Positions 55,637 through 64,000 of a stretch of 64,000 nucleotides of DNA are shown here, piece by piece. The notes beneath the pieces were generated by a model. That model was not told the origin of the DNA, searched no databases, and saw only the letters and a program-made list of their open reading frames with translations. Position 1 is the first letter of the stretch. Every line of letters begins with the position of its first letter. The DNA comes from Rhodococcus spelaei (GTDB lineage Bacteria > Actinomycetota > Actinomycetes > Mycobacteriales > Mycobacteriaceae): assembly GCF_006704125.1 (NCBI RefSeq), contig NZ_VIGH01000007.1:62001-126000 (forward strand), in the 5' to 3' direction. A program made the translations under genes and the position numbers.

Positions 55637-56455
55637 ATGCCGACTCGCGAGATGACCGCGGACGATCCGCTCGAGGATTTCGAGTCTCGCAGCATCACCC
55701 TCGACGGCGTCACCAAGATCGTCCGCGTCTCCGGTGCCGGTCCGGCCGTGATCGTCATGCCGGAGATGCCCGGAATCAGCCCTCCCGTGGCGCGTTTCGC
55801 GCGCTGGGTGCGCGAGGCCGGGTTCACTGTCTACATCCCGTCGCTGTTCGGACGCGACGGCGCCGTTGCCACCGTCGAGGAAGGCACCGCCGTCATGCAA
55901 CGCGCCTGCGTGAGCGCCGAGTTCCGCGCCTTCGGGGCGAACCGGACGAGCCCGGTCACCCAGTGGCTCAGGTCGCTGGCCAGGACCGCACACAAGCAGT
56001 GCGGTGGCCCGGGCGTCGGTGCCATCGGAATGTGCTTCACCGGGAACTTCGCGCTGACGATGACGCTCGAATCGTCGGTGCTCGCGCCCGTCGTGTCCCA
56101 ACCGTCTCTGCCGCTCGACGAGCCCTCCGGACTGGAGATCGCGCCGGACGACCTGCGGTCGGTGCGCGAGCGCCTCGACCGCGACGACCTGACAGTCCTG
56201 GCGTACCGCTTCGCAGGCGACAAATGGTGTCGGGCCGAGCGCTTCGCCGCGTACACCGCGGCGCTGGGCGACCGATTCGTCGGGCGAGTGCTCCTCGACA
56301 GCGCGGCCAACCCCGCGCCCGCTCCGTTCTTCGCGGAGGTGGTGGCCAGCCCCCACAGCGTGGTGACGGCCCACCTGATCGACCGCACGGGCGAGCCGAC
56401 GATCGCCGCCCGCGACGAGATCCTGGCCTTCTTCACCGAGCGGCTCGCCGGGTGA
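55637..56455 (+). CDS. Dienelactone hydrolase family protein
   Basis: 272-residue alpha/beta hydrolase that hydrolyses lactones or esters. Unlike serine hydrolases it has a Cys nucleophile in IGMCFTGNFAL (Cys133), as in dienelactone hydrolase; the candidate His is in the AHLIDR segment near residue 250. The ATG at 55637 has AGGAGG upstream. It overlaps the next gene by four bases (GTGA). Substrate unknown. Confidence 0.87.
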   Translation: MPTREMTADDPLEDFESRSITLDGVTKIVRVSGAGPAVIVMPEMPGISPPVARFARWVREAGFTVYIPSLFGRDGAVATVEEGTAVMQRACVSAEFRAFGANRTSPVTQWLRSLARTAHKQCGGPGVGAIGMCFTGNFALTMTLESSVLAPVVSQPSLPLDEPSGLEIAPDDLRSVRERLDRDDLTVLAYRFAGDKWCRAERFAAYTAALGDRFVGRVLLDSAANPAPAPFFAEVVASPHSVVTAHLIDRTGEPTIAARDEILAFFTERLAG

Positions 56456-56754
56456 CCAGCGAAAGCGATGGCATGCATCACGTACTGATCGTTCACGAGG
56501 TCGCCGACTACGCCGCCTGGAAGCGGATGTTCGACGACGCCGCGCCACTGCGCAAGGCCGCCGGGGAGATCGGCTATCAGTTGCTCCGGCAGGAACACGA
56601 CGCCAACGAAGTCGTCCACTTCTCGCGATGGACGTCACTGACTGCCGCGAGGGAGTTCTTCGAGTCTCCGGAACTGGTGCGAATCCGGGCGGAGGCCGGA
56701 GTGCGAGCGCCGACGTTCCTGTACCTGGAGAGTCTCGAGGACCGACGCCTGTGA
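56452..56754 (+). CDS. Small antibiotic-biosynthesis-monooxygenase-like protein
   Basis: 100-residue protein with the dimeric alpha/beta-barrel feel of ABM or cyclase-like enzymes: HHVLIVHEVADYAAWKRMF, then VVHFSRWTSLTAAREFF and a final YLESLEDRRL. No catalytic residues can be assigned. The start overlaps the dienelactone hydrolase stop (GTGA); an ATG at 56473 would give MHHVLIV. Co-transcription with that hydrolase is probable. The following gap (56755-57000) contains only a terminator. Confidence 0.78.
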   Translation: MTSESDGMHHVLIVHEVADYAAWKRMFDDAAPLRKAAGEIGYQLLRQEHDANEVVHFSRWTSLTAAREFFESPELVRIRAEAGVRAPTFLYLESLEDRRL

Positions 56755-56929
56755 GGCGATCGTCAATCAGTACAGCTGCAACCAAGAAGACATGGTCGGA
56801 ACATGGTTGGACGGGTGAAGGTTGTGGCGTCCGAGTCGCGTGACGTCCTGAACTATTTCGGCAAATGCCCGTAGGGGTGCCGGGGGGCGCCGACGGGTGT
56901 CCGTTCGGAAAGGCGGCGACACCGACGAA

Positions 56930-56978
56930 CGGGAGCTCACGGTCGGTTCCTCGGGAGAGGATCGACCGTGAGCTCCCG
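56930..56978. terminator. Bidirectional terminator
   Basis: Perfect 16-bp arms, CGGGAGCTCACGGTCG at 56930-56945 and its complement at 56963-56978, around a 17-nt loop. They lie between the ABM-like gene and the end of the acyl-CoA synthetase gene. Confidence 0.8.
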
Positions 56979-57000
56979 CTGGGCGGAGACGGGACCGGCG

Positions 57001-58629
57001 TCAGCCCTTGCGCAGGATGTAGCGCTGCACCTTGCCGCTCGGCGTCTTGGGCAGCGAGGGCACGAAGTGCACTGTCCGCGGGTACGCGTGCGCGGCGAAC
57101 TTCTTCTTCACCAGTGTCTGGAGTTCGGCCTCGAGCGTGTCGGTGCCCTCGACACCGTCGCGCAGCACCACAAACGCCTCGAGCACCTCGCCGCGCAACT
57201 GGTCGGGCATGCCGACCACCGCCGCCTCGACGACCTGATCGTGCATCACCAGTACCGACTCGACGTCGAACGGTCCGATCCGGTAGCCGGCCATGATGAT
57301 CACGTCGTCGTCGCGGGACGAGAAGAAGAAGTGCCCGTCCTCGTCTGTGCTCCCCGCGTCGCCGGTGACGTACCAGCGGCCGTCCTCCGAAAACCGTTGT
57401 GCGGTCTTCTCGGGAGCGTCGACGTACCCGGTGAACCACATCATCGGGCTGGCCGACGCGTCGATGGCGACCCGGCCCGCGGTGCGCGGCGGCGCCACCT
57501 CGTCGGCGTCGTCGAGCAGCACCGCGCATGACCACCCGGGCAGCGGCGAGCCCATCGACCCCGCCGGGACGTCCTCGCGCAGTCCGTCGGCCCACGCGTT
57601 GACGACGAACATGCCGTGCTCGGTCTGCCCGTAGTGGTCGCGGACCTCGCAGCTGAGCGTGGACCGCGACCACGCCACCACGTCCGGCGTCAGCGGCTCC
57701 CCCGCCGACGACGCCCGTCGCAACGAAATCCCGTCCGGTACCGGACCGGTGTCCGCCCGCAGGCTCCGGTACACCGTCGGTGCGGCCGCGAAGTTGGTGA
57801 CGCCGAACTTCTGCACGATCTGCCACGTCAGCGGCGCCGAGAACCCGGCGTGCAGCAGCAGGCTGCGGATCCCGGCGGCCATCGGGCCGAGCAACGCGTA
57901 GTACAGCCCGTAGGCCCAGCCCGGGTCGGCGGCGTTCCAGAACACGTCGTCGCGGCGGACGTCGAGACCGAACTCCATGTAGCCGTGGAACGAGGCGAGC
58001 GCGCGTACGGGGACCGGAACACCCTTCGGGGTCCCGGTGGTCCCGCTGGTGAACAGCTGCACCATCGGGGCGTCGCCGCCGACCGCGACCGCCGCGCCCT
58101 TCGGGTCGTCGGCGTCGTGCGCGGCAAGCAGGTCGCCGAAGCGCAACTGGTCGTCGGACTCGGGCTCTCCGGCGGCGACGATCACGCGCCAGCCGCCGTC
58201 GGCGGGCATGTCCTCGCCCGGGGCGAGCTTGGACAGTTGGTCCCGGTCCGCGACGATCACCTTGGCGCCGCTCGAGCTGAGCCGGAAGGCGATCGCCGGC
58301 GCGGCGAACGCCGTGAACAGCGGGACGTGCACGGCGCCCCGACGCCAGATGCCGAGCAGCGCGACGACCAGTTCCGCCGACTTGCCCATCAGCGTGGCCA
58401 CGCAGTCACCGGGTTCGACACCGAGGTCCGCGAGGGCGGCGGCGAACTTCGTCGACGCGGCGCGCAGCTCCCCGTACGTGAGGTCACGCGAGGTCAGGTC
58501 GGCCTCGATCACGGTGAACGCGACGTCGGTCTCGGGGTGCCGGTCGCACAGCAGCTCGGCCGCGCAGGCCTCCGGGGTGTCGTACTGTCCCAGCAGCTCC
58601 CGCACCCGGACGTCGGTGTCGATGGCCAT
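57001..58629 (-). CDS. Acyl-CoA synthetase (AMP-forming)
   Basis: 542-residue adenylate-forming ligase. It has the phosphate loop LFTSGTTGTPKGVP, DHYGQTEHGMFVV, YVTGDAGSTDEDGHFFFSSR, and the catalytic C-terminal Lys in KTPSGKVQR. It is like acetyl/propionyl or medium-chain AMP synthetases of actinobacteria rather than long-chain FadD. The ATG at 58629 has GGGAGGAG upstream. It is divergent from a GAF-LuxR regulator, which probably controls it; the shared promoter is 101 bp. Confidence 0.88.
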   Translation of the reverse strand: MAIDTDVRVRELLGQYDTPEACAAELLCDRHPETDVAFTVIEADLTSRDLTYGELRAASTKFAAALADLGVEPGDCVATLMGKSAELVVALLGIWRRGAVHVPLFTAFAAPAIAFRLSSSGAKVIVADRDQLSKLAPGEDMPADGGWRVIVAAGEPESDDQLRFGDLLAAHDADDPKGAAVAVGGDAPMVQLFTSGTTGTPKGVPVPVRALASFHGYMEFGLDVRRDDVFWNAADPGWAYGLYYALLGPMAAGIRSLLLHAGFSAPLTWQIVQKFGVTNFAAAPTVYRSLRADTGPVPDGISLRRASSAGEPLTPDVVAWSRSTLSCEVRDHYGQTEHGMFVVNAWADGLREDVPAGSMGSPLPGWSCAVLLDDADEVAPPRTAGRVAIDASASPMMWFTGYVDAPEKTAQRFSEDGRWYVTGDAGSTDEDGHFFFSSRDDDVIIMAGYRIGPFDVESVLVMHDQVVEAAVVGMPDQLRGEVLEAFVVLRDGVEGTDTLEAELQTLVKKKFAAHAYPRTVHFVPSLPKTPSGKVQRYILRKG

Positions 58630-58730
58630 GAGGCTCCTCCCAGTGCAGATCCGGCCGACACCGGATTCTTCGTACGACTTATGATCTAGCTCACACAGCC
58701 GTTCCACCACCCCCGGAAAGGGGTAGCCGG

Positions 58731-59618
58731 ATGGATTCTCGAAACCCGTCCCTCCTCCGCCCGCACGACAGCCTCCTGCGCCCGCGCGATGGCGACGCGC
58801 TGCGCGCCGAACTGCGCCACGCCGCGGGCCTGGCGAACGTTCCGGTGCTGTTCGGCGGTGAGGTGCACGACGGCACCCTGCACCTCACCGAGTTCCTCGG
58901 CACGCGCACCAACGGCCTCCGTGGTCTCGCGATCCCGCCGAGTTCCGGGCTCGGCGGCCGGGTCGTCCATCAGCGCCGACCGGCCTCGGTGCCCGACTAC
59001 AGCAGTGCGCTGTCCATCACCCACCACTACGACCGTCCGGTGCTCGGCGAGGGCCTGCGGTCGATTCTCGCGGTACCGGTGGTCGTCGGCGGCGTCTCAC
59101 GGGCCGTGCTATACGCCGCGGTCCGCGAGTGCACCCCGATCGGCGACCGCACCGCGGAGGCCATCGTCGCGTCCTGCCACAGGCTCGCGGCGGAGATCGC
59201 CGTGCGCGACGAGGTGGACCGCCGCCTGCAGATGCTCGGGGCGCTCGATGTCACCCGCGGCGCTGCGCCGTCCGCCGTGTCGGAGGGCATCCGGGACGCC
59301 CACGCCGAACTTCGCGGCCTGGCGCAGTCGGTCCCCGACGGCCCCCTGCGGTCCAGGCTGCGGGCCGTCGCCGAGAAACTGGCAGGCCTGGCCGGCGATG
59401 ACGGGAACGATGCCGGTTCGGCGGTCGGCCTGTCGCCGCGCGAACTCGACGTCCTTGCACACATCGCATTGGGCTGCACGAACAACGAAGTGGCCCACCG
59501 CCTCTCGCTCAAACCCGAGACCGTCAAGAGCTATCTGCGCAACGCGATGGGCAAGCTGGACGCGCACTCGCGGCACGAGGCAGTGGTGACGGCGCGACGA
59601 CTGGGCCTGTTGCCCTGA
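58731..59618 (+). CDS. GAF-domain LuxR-family regulator
   Basis: 295-residue regulator. Residues about 25-165 form a GAF-like sensing domain (GLGGRVVHQRRPASVPDYS and SILAVPVVVGGVSRAVLYA). The C-terminal LuxR helix-turn-helix is LSPRELDVLAHIALGCTNNE, then VAHRLSLKPETVKSYLRNAM. The N-terminal 20 residues are basic. It is divergent from the acyl-CoA synthetase gene and likely regulates it. Confidence 0.9.
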   Translation: MDSRNPSLLRPHDSLLRPRDGDALRAELRHAAGLANVPVLFGGEVHDGTLHLTEFLGTRTNGLRGLAIPPSSGLGGRVVHQRRPASVPDYSSALSITHHYDRPVLGEGLRSILAVPVVVGGVSRAVLYAAVRECTPIGDRTAEAIVASCHRLAAEIAVRDEVDRRLQMLGALDVTRGAAPSAVSEGIRDAHAELRGLAQSVPDGPLRSRLRAVAEKLAGLAGDDGNDAGSAVGLSPRELDVLAHIALGCTNNEVAHRLSLKPETVKSYLRNAMGKLDAHSRHEAVVTARRLGLLP

Positions 59619-59640
59619 CCTCGTTCACTCGGGGAAGTTC

Positions 59641-59654
59641 TAGAACACGTTCCA
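59641..59654. promoter_or_regulatory. KstR-like operator
   Basis: TAGAACACGTTCCA matches the KstR consensus TnnAACnnGTTnnA exactly, and the core GAACACGTTC is near-palindromic. It is 50 bp upstream of the chosen start of the NTF2-like gene, suggesting sterol-linked control. Confidence 0.7.
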
Positions 59655-59704
59655 GGTTTCCTGGCATACTCCGGGTGACCGAAGCAGCCGATCCTGGGAG
59701 TGCC

Positions 59705-60481
59705 ATGTCCGTGCAACCGACCGCCGCCGACCTGCTGGCGCTGGCCCACGCCTCCCCCGCTGCCGTTGCCGTCCACGACAAGCAGGCCTGGCTCGACCTG
59801 TTCGCCCGGCTCCACGTGGTCGAGGACCCGGTCGGCGGACGGCCCGTGCTCGGCGGTCTGTACGACAAGCGCAGCGCCCGACGCGGCGGCGAACCTCTCG
59901 CCCGGTTCTGGGACACCTTCATCGGCCCCAACGACATTCGCTTCCACATCGAGCGCGAGGACATCGTCAGCGGGCTGAACATCGTGCGCGACGTGACCAT
60001 CGAGACCCGGCTCGGCGGCGGCGTCACCGCGCGCGCGCCGATGCACCTGCTCTACGAGACCACCCTGGACGACGGCGAACCGCGCATCCGCCGAATCGCC
60101 GCACACTGGGAGGTCGCGCCGATGTTCGCGCAGGTCGCCGGAGTCGATCCGGCAAAGCTGAAGGTCGGGCTGGGGATGGGCGCACGGATGCTGCGCCTGC
60201 AGGGCCTCGGCGGGACACTCGCGTTCGGCGCCGCCGTCCGCAGCGTCGGCAAGGCGGGCAAGCGGGCAGTGGAACAACTGGTCGAGTCCGCGCAGCGGGG
60301 CGACGCACGGTCCCAGCAGCTGCTCGGCGACGCCAAGATCACCGATCTGACCAAGCTGATCGCCGCCGGCGACTCGGTGACCGCGTCCTGCACCGCGGAC
60401 GGGGCCCCGGCCGTGCTCTTCGCCTACCTCAACCGCAAGAACCACACGGTGAGCGAGTGCGCGGTGTACACGAACGACTGA
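59705..60481 (+). CDS. NTF2-like / ketosteroid-isomerase-related protein
   Basis: 258-residue protein. The N-terminal half (about 1-140) looks like a SnoaL/NTF2-like cone: HDKQAWLDLFARLHVVEDPV, RFWDTFIGPNDIRFHIERED and RRIAAHWEVAPM. Residues 140-258 are Gly/Ala-rich helices of unknown fold. The ATG at 59705 has GGGAG 5 bp before it; a GTG at 59675 is upstream. The KstR-like site in its promoter suggests induction during cholesterol or other sterol use. It is convergent with the PBP gene with 5 bp between stops. Confidence 0.8.
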   Translation: MSVQPTAADLLALAHASPAAVAVHDKQAWLDLFARLHVVEDPVGGRPVLGGLYDKRSARRGGEPLARFWDTFIGPNDIRFHIEREDIVSGLNIVRDVTIETRLGGGVTARAPMHLLYETTLDDGEPRIRRIAAHWEVAPMFAQVAGVDPAKLKVGLGMGARMLRLQGLGGTLAFGAAVRSVGKAGKRAVEQLVESAQRGDARSQQLLGDAKITDLTKLIAAGDSVTASCTADGAPAVLFAYLNRKNHTVSECAVYTND

Positions 60482-60486
60482 GGCGG

Positions 60487-62310
60487 TCAGTACCCGTCCG
60501 GCAGCGCGTCGAACATGTCCTTGGTGACCGCGACCGCATTGTCGGAGCTCCCGCCCCGCACCACCAGCGTCGCGAACGCGAGGTCGCCGCGGTAGCCGAC
60601 GAACCAGGCGTGCGAACCGCCGTCGACCTCGGCCTCCCCGGTCTTGCCGTACACCTCGCCGTCGCCTGCGATTCGGGTGGCGGTCCCGCTGGTGACCACC
60701 TGGCGCATCATCCCGCGCAGGCCGTCGACCATCTGCGGGGTGATCGGCGGATGAGCTCCCTCGACCTTCGTGTCCTCCCCCATTATCAGGTGCGGCACCG
60801 GCGTCGACCCGTGCGCGACGGTGGCCGCAGCCAGCGCCATGCCGAACGTGCTCACCACCACCTTGCCCTGCCCGAACCCGTCCTCGGTGCGCTGCACCAG
60901 GTCAGAGGCGGGCGGCACCGATCCGGACTCGGTCGGCAGCCCGGGGATCGTGTAGTCGGGGCCGATGCCGTAGCGCGCCGCCGCGACCGTGAGTGTGTCG
61001 GCCTTCATCTCGCTGGCGAGTTTCGCGAACGTGGTGTTGCACGAGCGGGCGAACGCCGTGCTCATCGAGACCGTCCCGAGCGAGAATTCGTTGTAGTTCG
61101 GGACCGACCGCTCCCCGATCTCGATCCTGCCCGGGCAGCCGACCATCGAGTCCGGCTGCGCGAGCCCGTTGTCGATGGCGGCGCCGGCGGTGATGATCTT
61201 GAACGTCGACCCGGGCGGATACAGGCCCGTCGACGCGACCGGACCGTCCCGGTCCGCGGCCTTGTTCTGCGCAACCGCCAGGATCGCGCCCGTCGACGGC
61301 GCGATCACCACCATCATCGCCTGCTCGGCGCGCGCATTGACAGCGTTCTGCGCGGCAACCTGGACGTTGCGGTCCAGGCTCACCGAGAACGACGGCGCCG
61401 GTTGGGGTTTGGTGTCGGTCAGCACATCGGTGTCGATGCCGTTCTGGTTGACGGTGACCACGCTCCAGCCGGCCTTGCCGTCGACCTCGTCGATCACCCG
61501 CTTCTTGACCTGACTGATCAGGTCCGGCGCGAAGTCGGGATTCGTCGGCAGCAGATCAGCCTCCTCGGTCACCGACACCCCGGGCAGTGCCTGCAACGCA
61601 GCCGCCACGGGCGCGTACTGGTCCTGACTCAGCGTCGCCACCGGGTAGTCACCCTTGGCGGTCGACGCCGACTCGGCGATCGCCTGCGCGGTCAGCGACT
61701 TGTCGAACGGTGCGAGCGTCGACGCCAGCGCGGCCGCGACCGACCCGAGGTTCCCGGCCTGCTTGGCATTCAACTTGATTCGCTCCACCGTGCCGGGAAC
61801 CAGCACGTCCGTACCCGACCGCTCGTTGACCCGGGCGCGCGGCGCGGGCGTCGACCGCAGCGACATCGTCTGCGTGTCACCGAGCTTGGGATGCAGGTCG
61901 GTCGAGTTCCAGCGCACCGCCCAGTCCCCGTTGCGGCGGCCCATCTGCAGGTCGCCGGAGTACGTCCACACCCGATCCTTGGGCAGGTGCCACTCGTAGG
62001 TGTAGCCCACGGTGGCCGTGTCGCCGTTGACCCGGACCGACCCCAGCGTGGTCGTCAACGACTGTGCTTGGAGGTTCGTCCACGCGGACTCGAGCGCCGC
62101 TTTCGCCGCGTCCGGCCGATCGGACAGTCCGGCGGCCTTCGCGGTGTCGCGATCGGCCAGCGCGGAGAAGAACTGTTGCGCAGCCGGTTCCGGACCGTCG
62201 GGCTTGGGCGTGCAGGCCGCGACGGAGGCGGCGAGCGTCGCCGTCACGACGAGAACGAGGGACGTGGAGGCACGGCGGGAGACACGGGAGATCGAGACAC
62301 GGGAGATCAT
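60487..62310 (-). CDS. Penicillin-binding lipoprotein (transpeptidase)
   Basis: 607-residue exported class B penicillin-binding protein. A signal peptide ends in VAAC (Cys33), so it is a lipoprotein. Residues 36-150 form an MecA-type NTF2-like domain, the middle is the dimerisation region, and the transpeptidase has Ser368 in PGSTFK, SCN (423-425) and KTG (556-558). It cross-links peptidoglycan outside the membrane. It corresponds to Rv2864c of M. tuberculosis. The ATG at 62310 puts the lipobox at the usual distance; the frame is open further upstream. Confidence 0.93.
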   Translation of the reverse strand: MISRVSISRVSRRASTSLVLVVTATLAASVAACTPKPDGPEPAAQQFFSALADRDTAKAAGLSDRPDAAKAALESAWTNLQAQSLTTTLGSVRVNGDTATVGYTYEWHLPKDRVWTYSGDLQMGRRNGDWAVRWNSTDLHPKLGDTQTMSLRSTPAPRARVNERSGTDVLVPGTVERIKLNAKQAGNLGSVAAALASTLAPFDKSLTAQAIAESASTAKGDYPVATLSQDQYAPVAAALQALPGVSVTEEADLLPTNPDFAPDLISQVKKRVIDEVDGKAGWSVVTVNQNGIDTDVLTDTKPQPAPSFSVSLDRNVQVAAQNAVNARAEQAMMVVIAPSTGAILAVAQNKAADRDGPVASTGLYPPGSTFKIITAGAAIDNGLAQPDSMVGCPGRIEIGERSVPNYNEFSLGTVSMSTAFARSCNTTFAKLASEMKADTLTVAAARYGIGPDYTIPGLPTESGSVPPASDLVQRTEDGFGQGKVVVSTFGMALAAATVAHGSTPVPHLIMGEDTKVEGAHPPITPQMVDGLRGMMRQVVTSGTATRIAGDGEVYGKTGEAEVDGGSHAWFVGYRGDLAFATLVVRGGSSDNAVAVTKDMFDALPDGY

Positions 62311-62364
62311 TGGTGCCCATCCTAGGGGCGCGATGCGACCCGACCGCGCAGACACCGCAGGAAC

Positions 62365-62405
62365 TGTGAGCGCCGTTTACCCCACTCGGGGTGCTACGAA
62401 CGCCG
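62365..62405. repeat. Decayed copy 4 of the palindromic element
   Basis: The left arm 62365-62384 (TGTGAGCGCCGTTTACCCCA) matches the other copies at 18 of 20 positions, but the right arm pairs only near the centre (ACCCC/GGGGT). It lies between the PBP and GNAT genes in a 144-bp gap with nothing else seen. Confidence 0.55.
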
Positions 62406-62454
62406 GGTCGTTCCGCAGGCTCCACTCCCACCCCGCACGGGCGGCAGAGCCGCG

Positions 62455-63291
62455 TCAGTCCAGGAGCACTGTGGCGAACGTCGCCACCTGCGTGAACCCG
62501 ATCCGGTCGTAGGTCCGCCGCGCGGGTTGGTTGAAGCTGTTGACGTACAGGCTCGCGGTCCGACCGCCGGCGACCACAGCCGCCGCGACCGCCGCCGTCC
62601 CGGCCGCGCCGATGCCCTGACACCGGTAGCGCGGGTCGACCCACACGCCCTGGATCTGTCCGACCTGCCGTGAGGCCGATCCGATCTCCGCCTTGAACAC
62701 GACCTCGCCGTCCTCGAACCTGGCGAACGCACGGTTCGACGCGATCAGCCCGGCCACCCGGCGCCGGTACCCGCGGCCGCCGTCGTTCGCGCGGGGATCG
62801 ACACCGACCTCCTCGATGAACATCGCGATCGCGGCGACCAGGTAGGTGTCGAGTTCGTCCATCCGGACCAGCCGCACCGACGGGTCGGGTTCGATGGCCG
62901 GAGGGGCGGCGAGGGCAAGCAGCGGCTGGTCCGGGCGCACCTCCCGGGCCGGCCCCCAGTCCGGTTCGAGCATCTCCCACAGCGGTAGCGTCAGCTCCGC
63001 GCGCCCGACCAGCGACGAGCACATCCGCGGGATCCGACAGGCCCGGTCCGCGAATGCGCGCAGGTCGCCGAGGCCCCCGCGCAGCGGCACCATGTTCGCG
63101 CCCGAGAAGCAGAGCGATTCGTCCGGGCCGCCGCGACTCCACAGCTCACCGTTGATCGACCGGGGTTCCACCCCGAGATCCTGGACGCGGGCCGCCACCA
63201 TGCACGAAGCGACGGGGTCGGCGTCGAGCACACGCAGTACGTCGGCACGGTCACGTGAGCCGAGCTGCCTGGCGCCGAGCAGTTTGAGCAC
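62455..63291 (-). CDS. GNAT family N-acetyltransferase
   Basis: 278-residue protein with two tandem halves, the C-terminal one being a clear GNAT fold: GVWVDPRYRCQGIGAAGTAA contains the acetyl-CoA binding loop and NSFNQPARRTYDRIGF the last helix. The N-terminal half (ADVLRVLDADPVASCMVAAR) is typical of this mycobacterial double-domain family (Rv2867c). The GTG at 63291 has GGGGGTGA upstream; a longer open frame to 63396 has no good site. It lies between ispG and the PBP, as in M. tuberculosis. Confidence 0.9.
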   Translation of the reverse strand: MLKLLGARQLGSRDRADVLRVLDADPVASCMVAARVQDLGVEPRSINGELWSRGGPDESLCFSGANMVPLRGGLGDLRAFADRACRIPRMCSSLVGRAELTLPLWEMLEPDWGPAREVRPDQPLLALAAPPAIEPDPSVRLVRMDELDTYLVAAIAMFIEEVGVDPRANDGGRGYRRRVAGLIASNRAFARFEDGEVVFKAEIGSASRQVGQIQGVWVDPRYRCQGIGAAGTAAVAAAVVAGGRTASLYVNSFNQPARRTYDRIGFTQVATFATVLLD

Positions 63292-63352
63292 CGAGTCACC
63301 CCCGGGTGCGGTCGGTCGGATGTGGACTTGACGCCCACGATACGGTGCCGAG

Positions 63353-64000
63353 TCAGCTGACGGTGACGACCGGTGCGCCCGAGTCGGAATCGTCACCGAG
63401 TTCCTCGGCGATCCGCATCGCTTCCTCGATCAACGTCTCCACGATCTGCGCCTCCGGCACGGTCTTGATGACCTTGCCCTTGACGAAGATCTGCCCCTTG
63501 CCGTTGCCGGAAGCGACACCGAGGTCGGCCTCCCGAGCCTCGCCGGGACCGTTGACCACGCAGCCCATCACCGCGACGCGGAGCGGGATCTCCATGCCCT
63601 CCAACCCGGCGGTCACCTGCTCGGCGAGGGTGTACACGTCCACCTGCGCGCGCCCGCAGGACGGGCAGGAGACGATCTCGAGCTTGCGCGGACGCAGGTT
63701 CAGCGACTGCAGGATCTGCGTGCCGACCTTGATCTCCTCGGCCGGCGGGGCGGACAGCGAGACGCGAATGGTGTCGCCGATGCCCTCCGACAGCAGCGCG
63801 CCGAACGCGACCGCGGACTTGATGGTGCCCTGGAAGGCCGGACCGGCCTCGGTCACGCCGAGGTGCAGCGGGTAGTCGCACTGCGCGGCGAGCTGCCGGT
63901 AGGCCTCGACCATGATCACCGGGTCGTTGTGCTTGACCGAGATCTTGATGTCGCCGAAGCCGTGCTCCTCGAACAGGCTCGCCTCCCACAGCGCCGACTC
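63353..64000 (-). CDS. ispG: 4-Hydroxy-3-methylbut-2-enyl diphosphate synthase, C-terminal part
   Basis: C-terminal 215 residues of IspG (GcpE), the Fe-S enzyme of the MEP isoprenoid pathway; the frame is open to the window edge, so the N-terminus lies outside. The three cluster Cys are seen in SCPSCGR and [15 protein letters not shown], and [16 protein letters not shown] and LRVAVMG are typical. It ends at a TGA at 63353. Confidence 0.96.
   Translation of the reverse strand, partial: ESALWEASLFEEHGFGDIKISVKHNDPVIMVEAYRQLAAQCDYPLHLGVTEAGPAFQGTIKSAVAFGALLSEGIGDTIRVSLSAPPAEEIKVGTQILQSLNLRPRKLEIVSCPSCGRAQVDVYTLAEQVTAGLEGMEIPLRVAVMGCVVNGPGEAREADLGVASGNGKGQIFVKGKVIKTVPEAQIVETLIEEAMRIAEELGDDSDSGAPVVTVS

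Noticed and set aside
54020-57826. A 1268-residue open frame on the minus strand
   Set aside because: It runs antisense to permease 2, the GlxA regulator, the dienelactone hydrolase and part of the synthetase gene, has Arg/Gly/His-rich shadow composition and no recognisable domain.
59675-59704. GTG at 59675 as start of the NTF2-like gene
   Set aside because: Possible in frame, but the ATG at 59705 has a better placed GGGAG site.

Overview
This window is about 69% G+C and comes from a mycolic-acid-containing actinobacterium, most likely Rhodococcus or a close Nocardiaceae relative. The core gene order from proS through efpA, cysG, cobB, cobO, a Mg-chelatase-like gene, mqo, mtr, cobQ, map, a penicillin-binding lipoprotein, a GNAT gene and ispG matches the conserved Rv2845c-Rv2868c stretch of Mycobacterium tuberculosis. 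Accessory cassettes are inserted into that backbone. Supporting signs are mycothiol metabolism (mtr), a DUF222/HNH (13E12-type) gene behind a perfect mycobacterial-type SOS box, IdeR/DtxR-like iron boxes and a KstR-like site. No rRNA, tRNA, CRISPR array or intact insertion sequence was seen.

Region by region. 1-4.7 kb: a tightly packed catabolic operon (aldehyde dehydrogenase cut by the window edge, SDR, hydroxyisobutyrate-dehydrogenase-like enzyme, carboxymuconolactone-decarboxylase-like protein, flavoprotein dehydrogenase). 4.7-6.4 kb: SOS-boxed DUF222/HNH gene. 6.4-9.7 kb: two LLM-class flavin enzymes (one with an internal deletion), a divergent SDR and a small secreted protein. 9.8-19 kb: an acyl-CoA dehydrogenase divergent from a six-gene oxidative operon (MpaB-family oxygenase, P450, TetR, SSADH-like dehydrogenase, acyl-CoA ligase, SDR). 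19-20.8 kb: proS. 21-26.7 kb: three secreted or anchored proteins built from neocarzinostatin-like domains, each behind iron boxes, with yaaA between them. 26.9-34.3 kb: efpA and a cobalamin operon (cysG, cobE, cobB, cobO, chelatase) led by a cobalamin riboswitch.

34.4-44 kb: mqo, an alpha/beta hydrolase with mycothione reductase, a degenerate hydrolase, katG, cobQ and map. 44-46.5 kb: an MFS gene and a MarR gene fused head to head by an apparent deletion that removed both 5' ends, then small genes. 46.6-54.5 kb: a DJ-1/PfpI protein and a 2-aminoethylphosphonate cluster (GntR, shortened HD protein, FAD oxidase, phosphonatase-like HAD, four-part ABC importer) with two GntR operators in the divergent promoter. 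54.5-60.5 kb: GlxA-type regulator, dienelactone hydrolase, small monooxygenase-like protein, acyl-CoA synthetase with divergent GAF-LuxR regulator, and a KstR-boxed NTF2-like gene. 60.5-64 kb: PBP lipoprotein, GNAT, and ispG cut by the window edge.

The most interesting unit is the iron-boxed surface-protein cluster at 20.9-26.7 kb. Other notable features are a family of about 42-bp intergenic palindromes (18971, 26728, 29669 and a decayed copy at 62365), three short tandem-repeat loci, and three genes or gene pairs that look internally deleted compared with remembered families. Function calls rest on motif recognition and recalled family knowledge; no database search was run.
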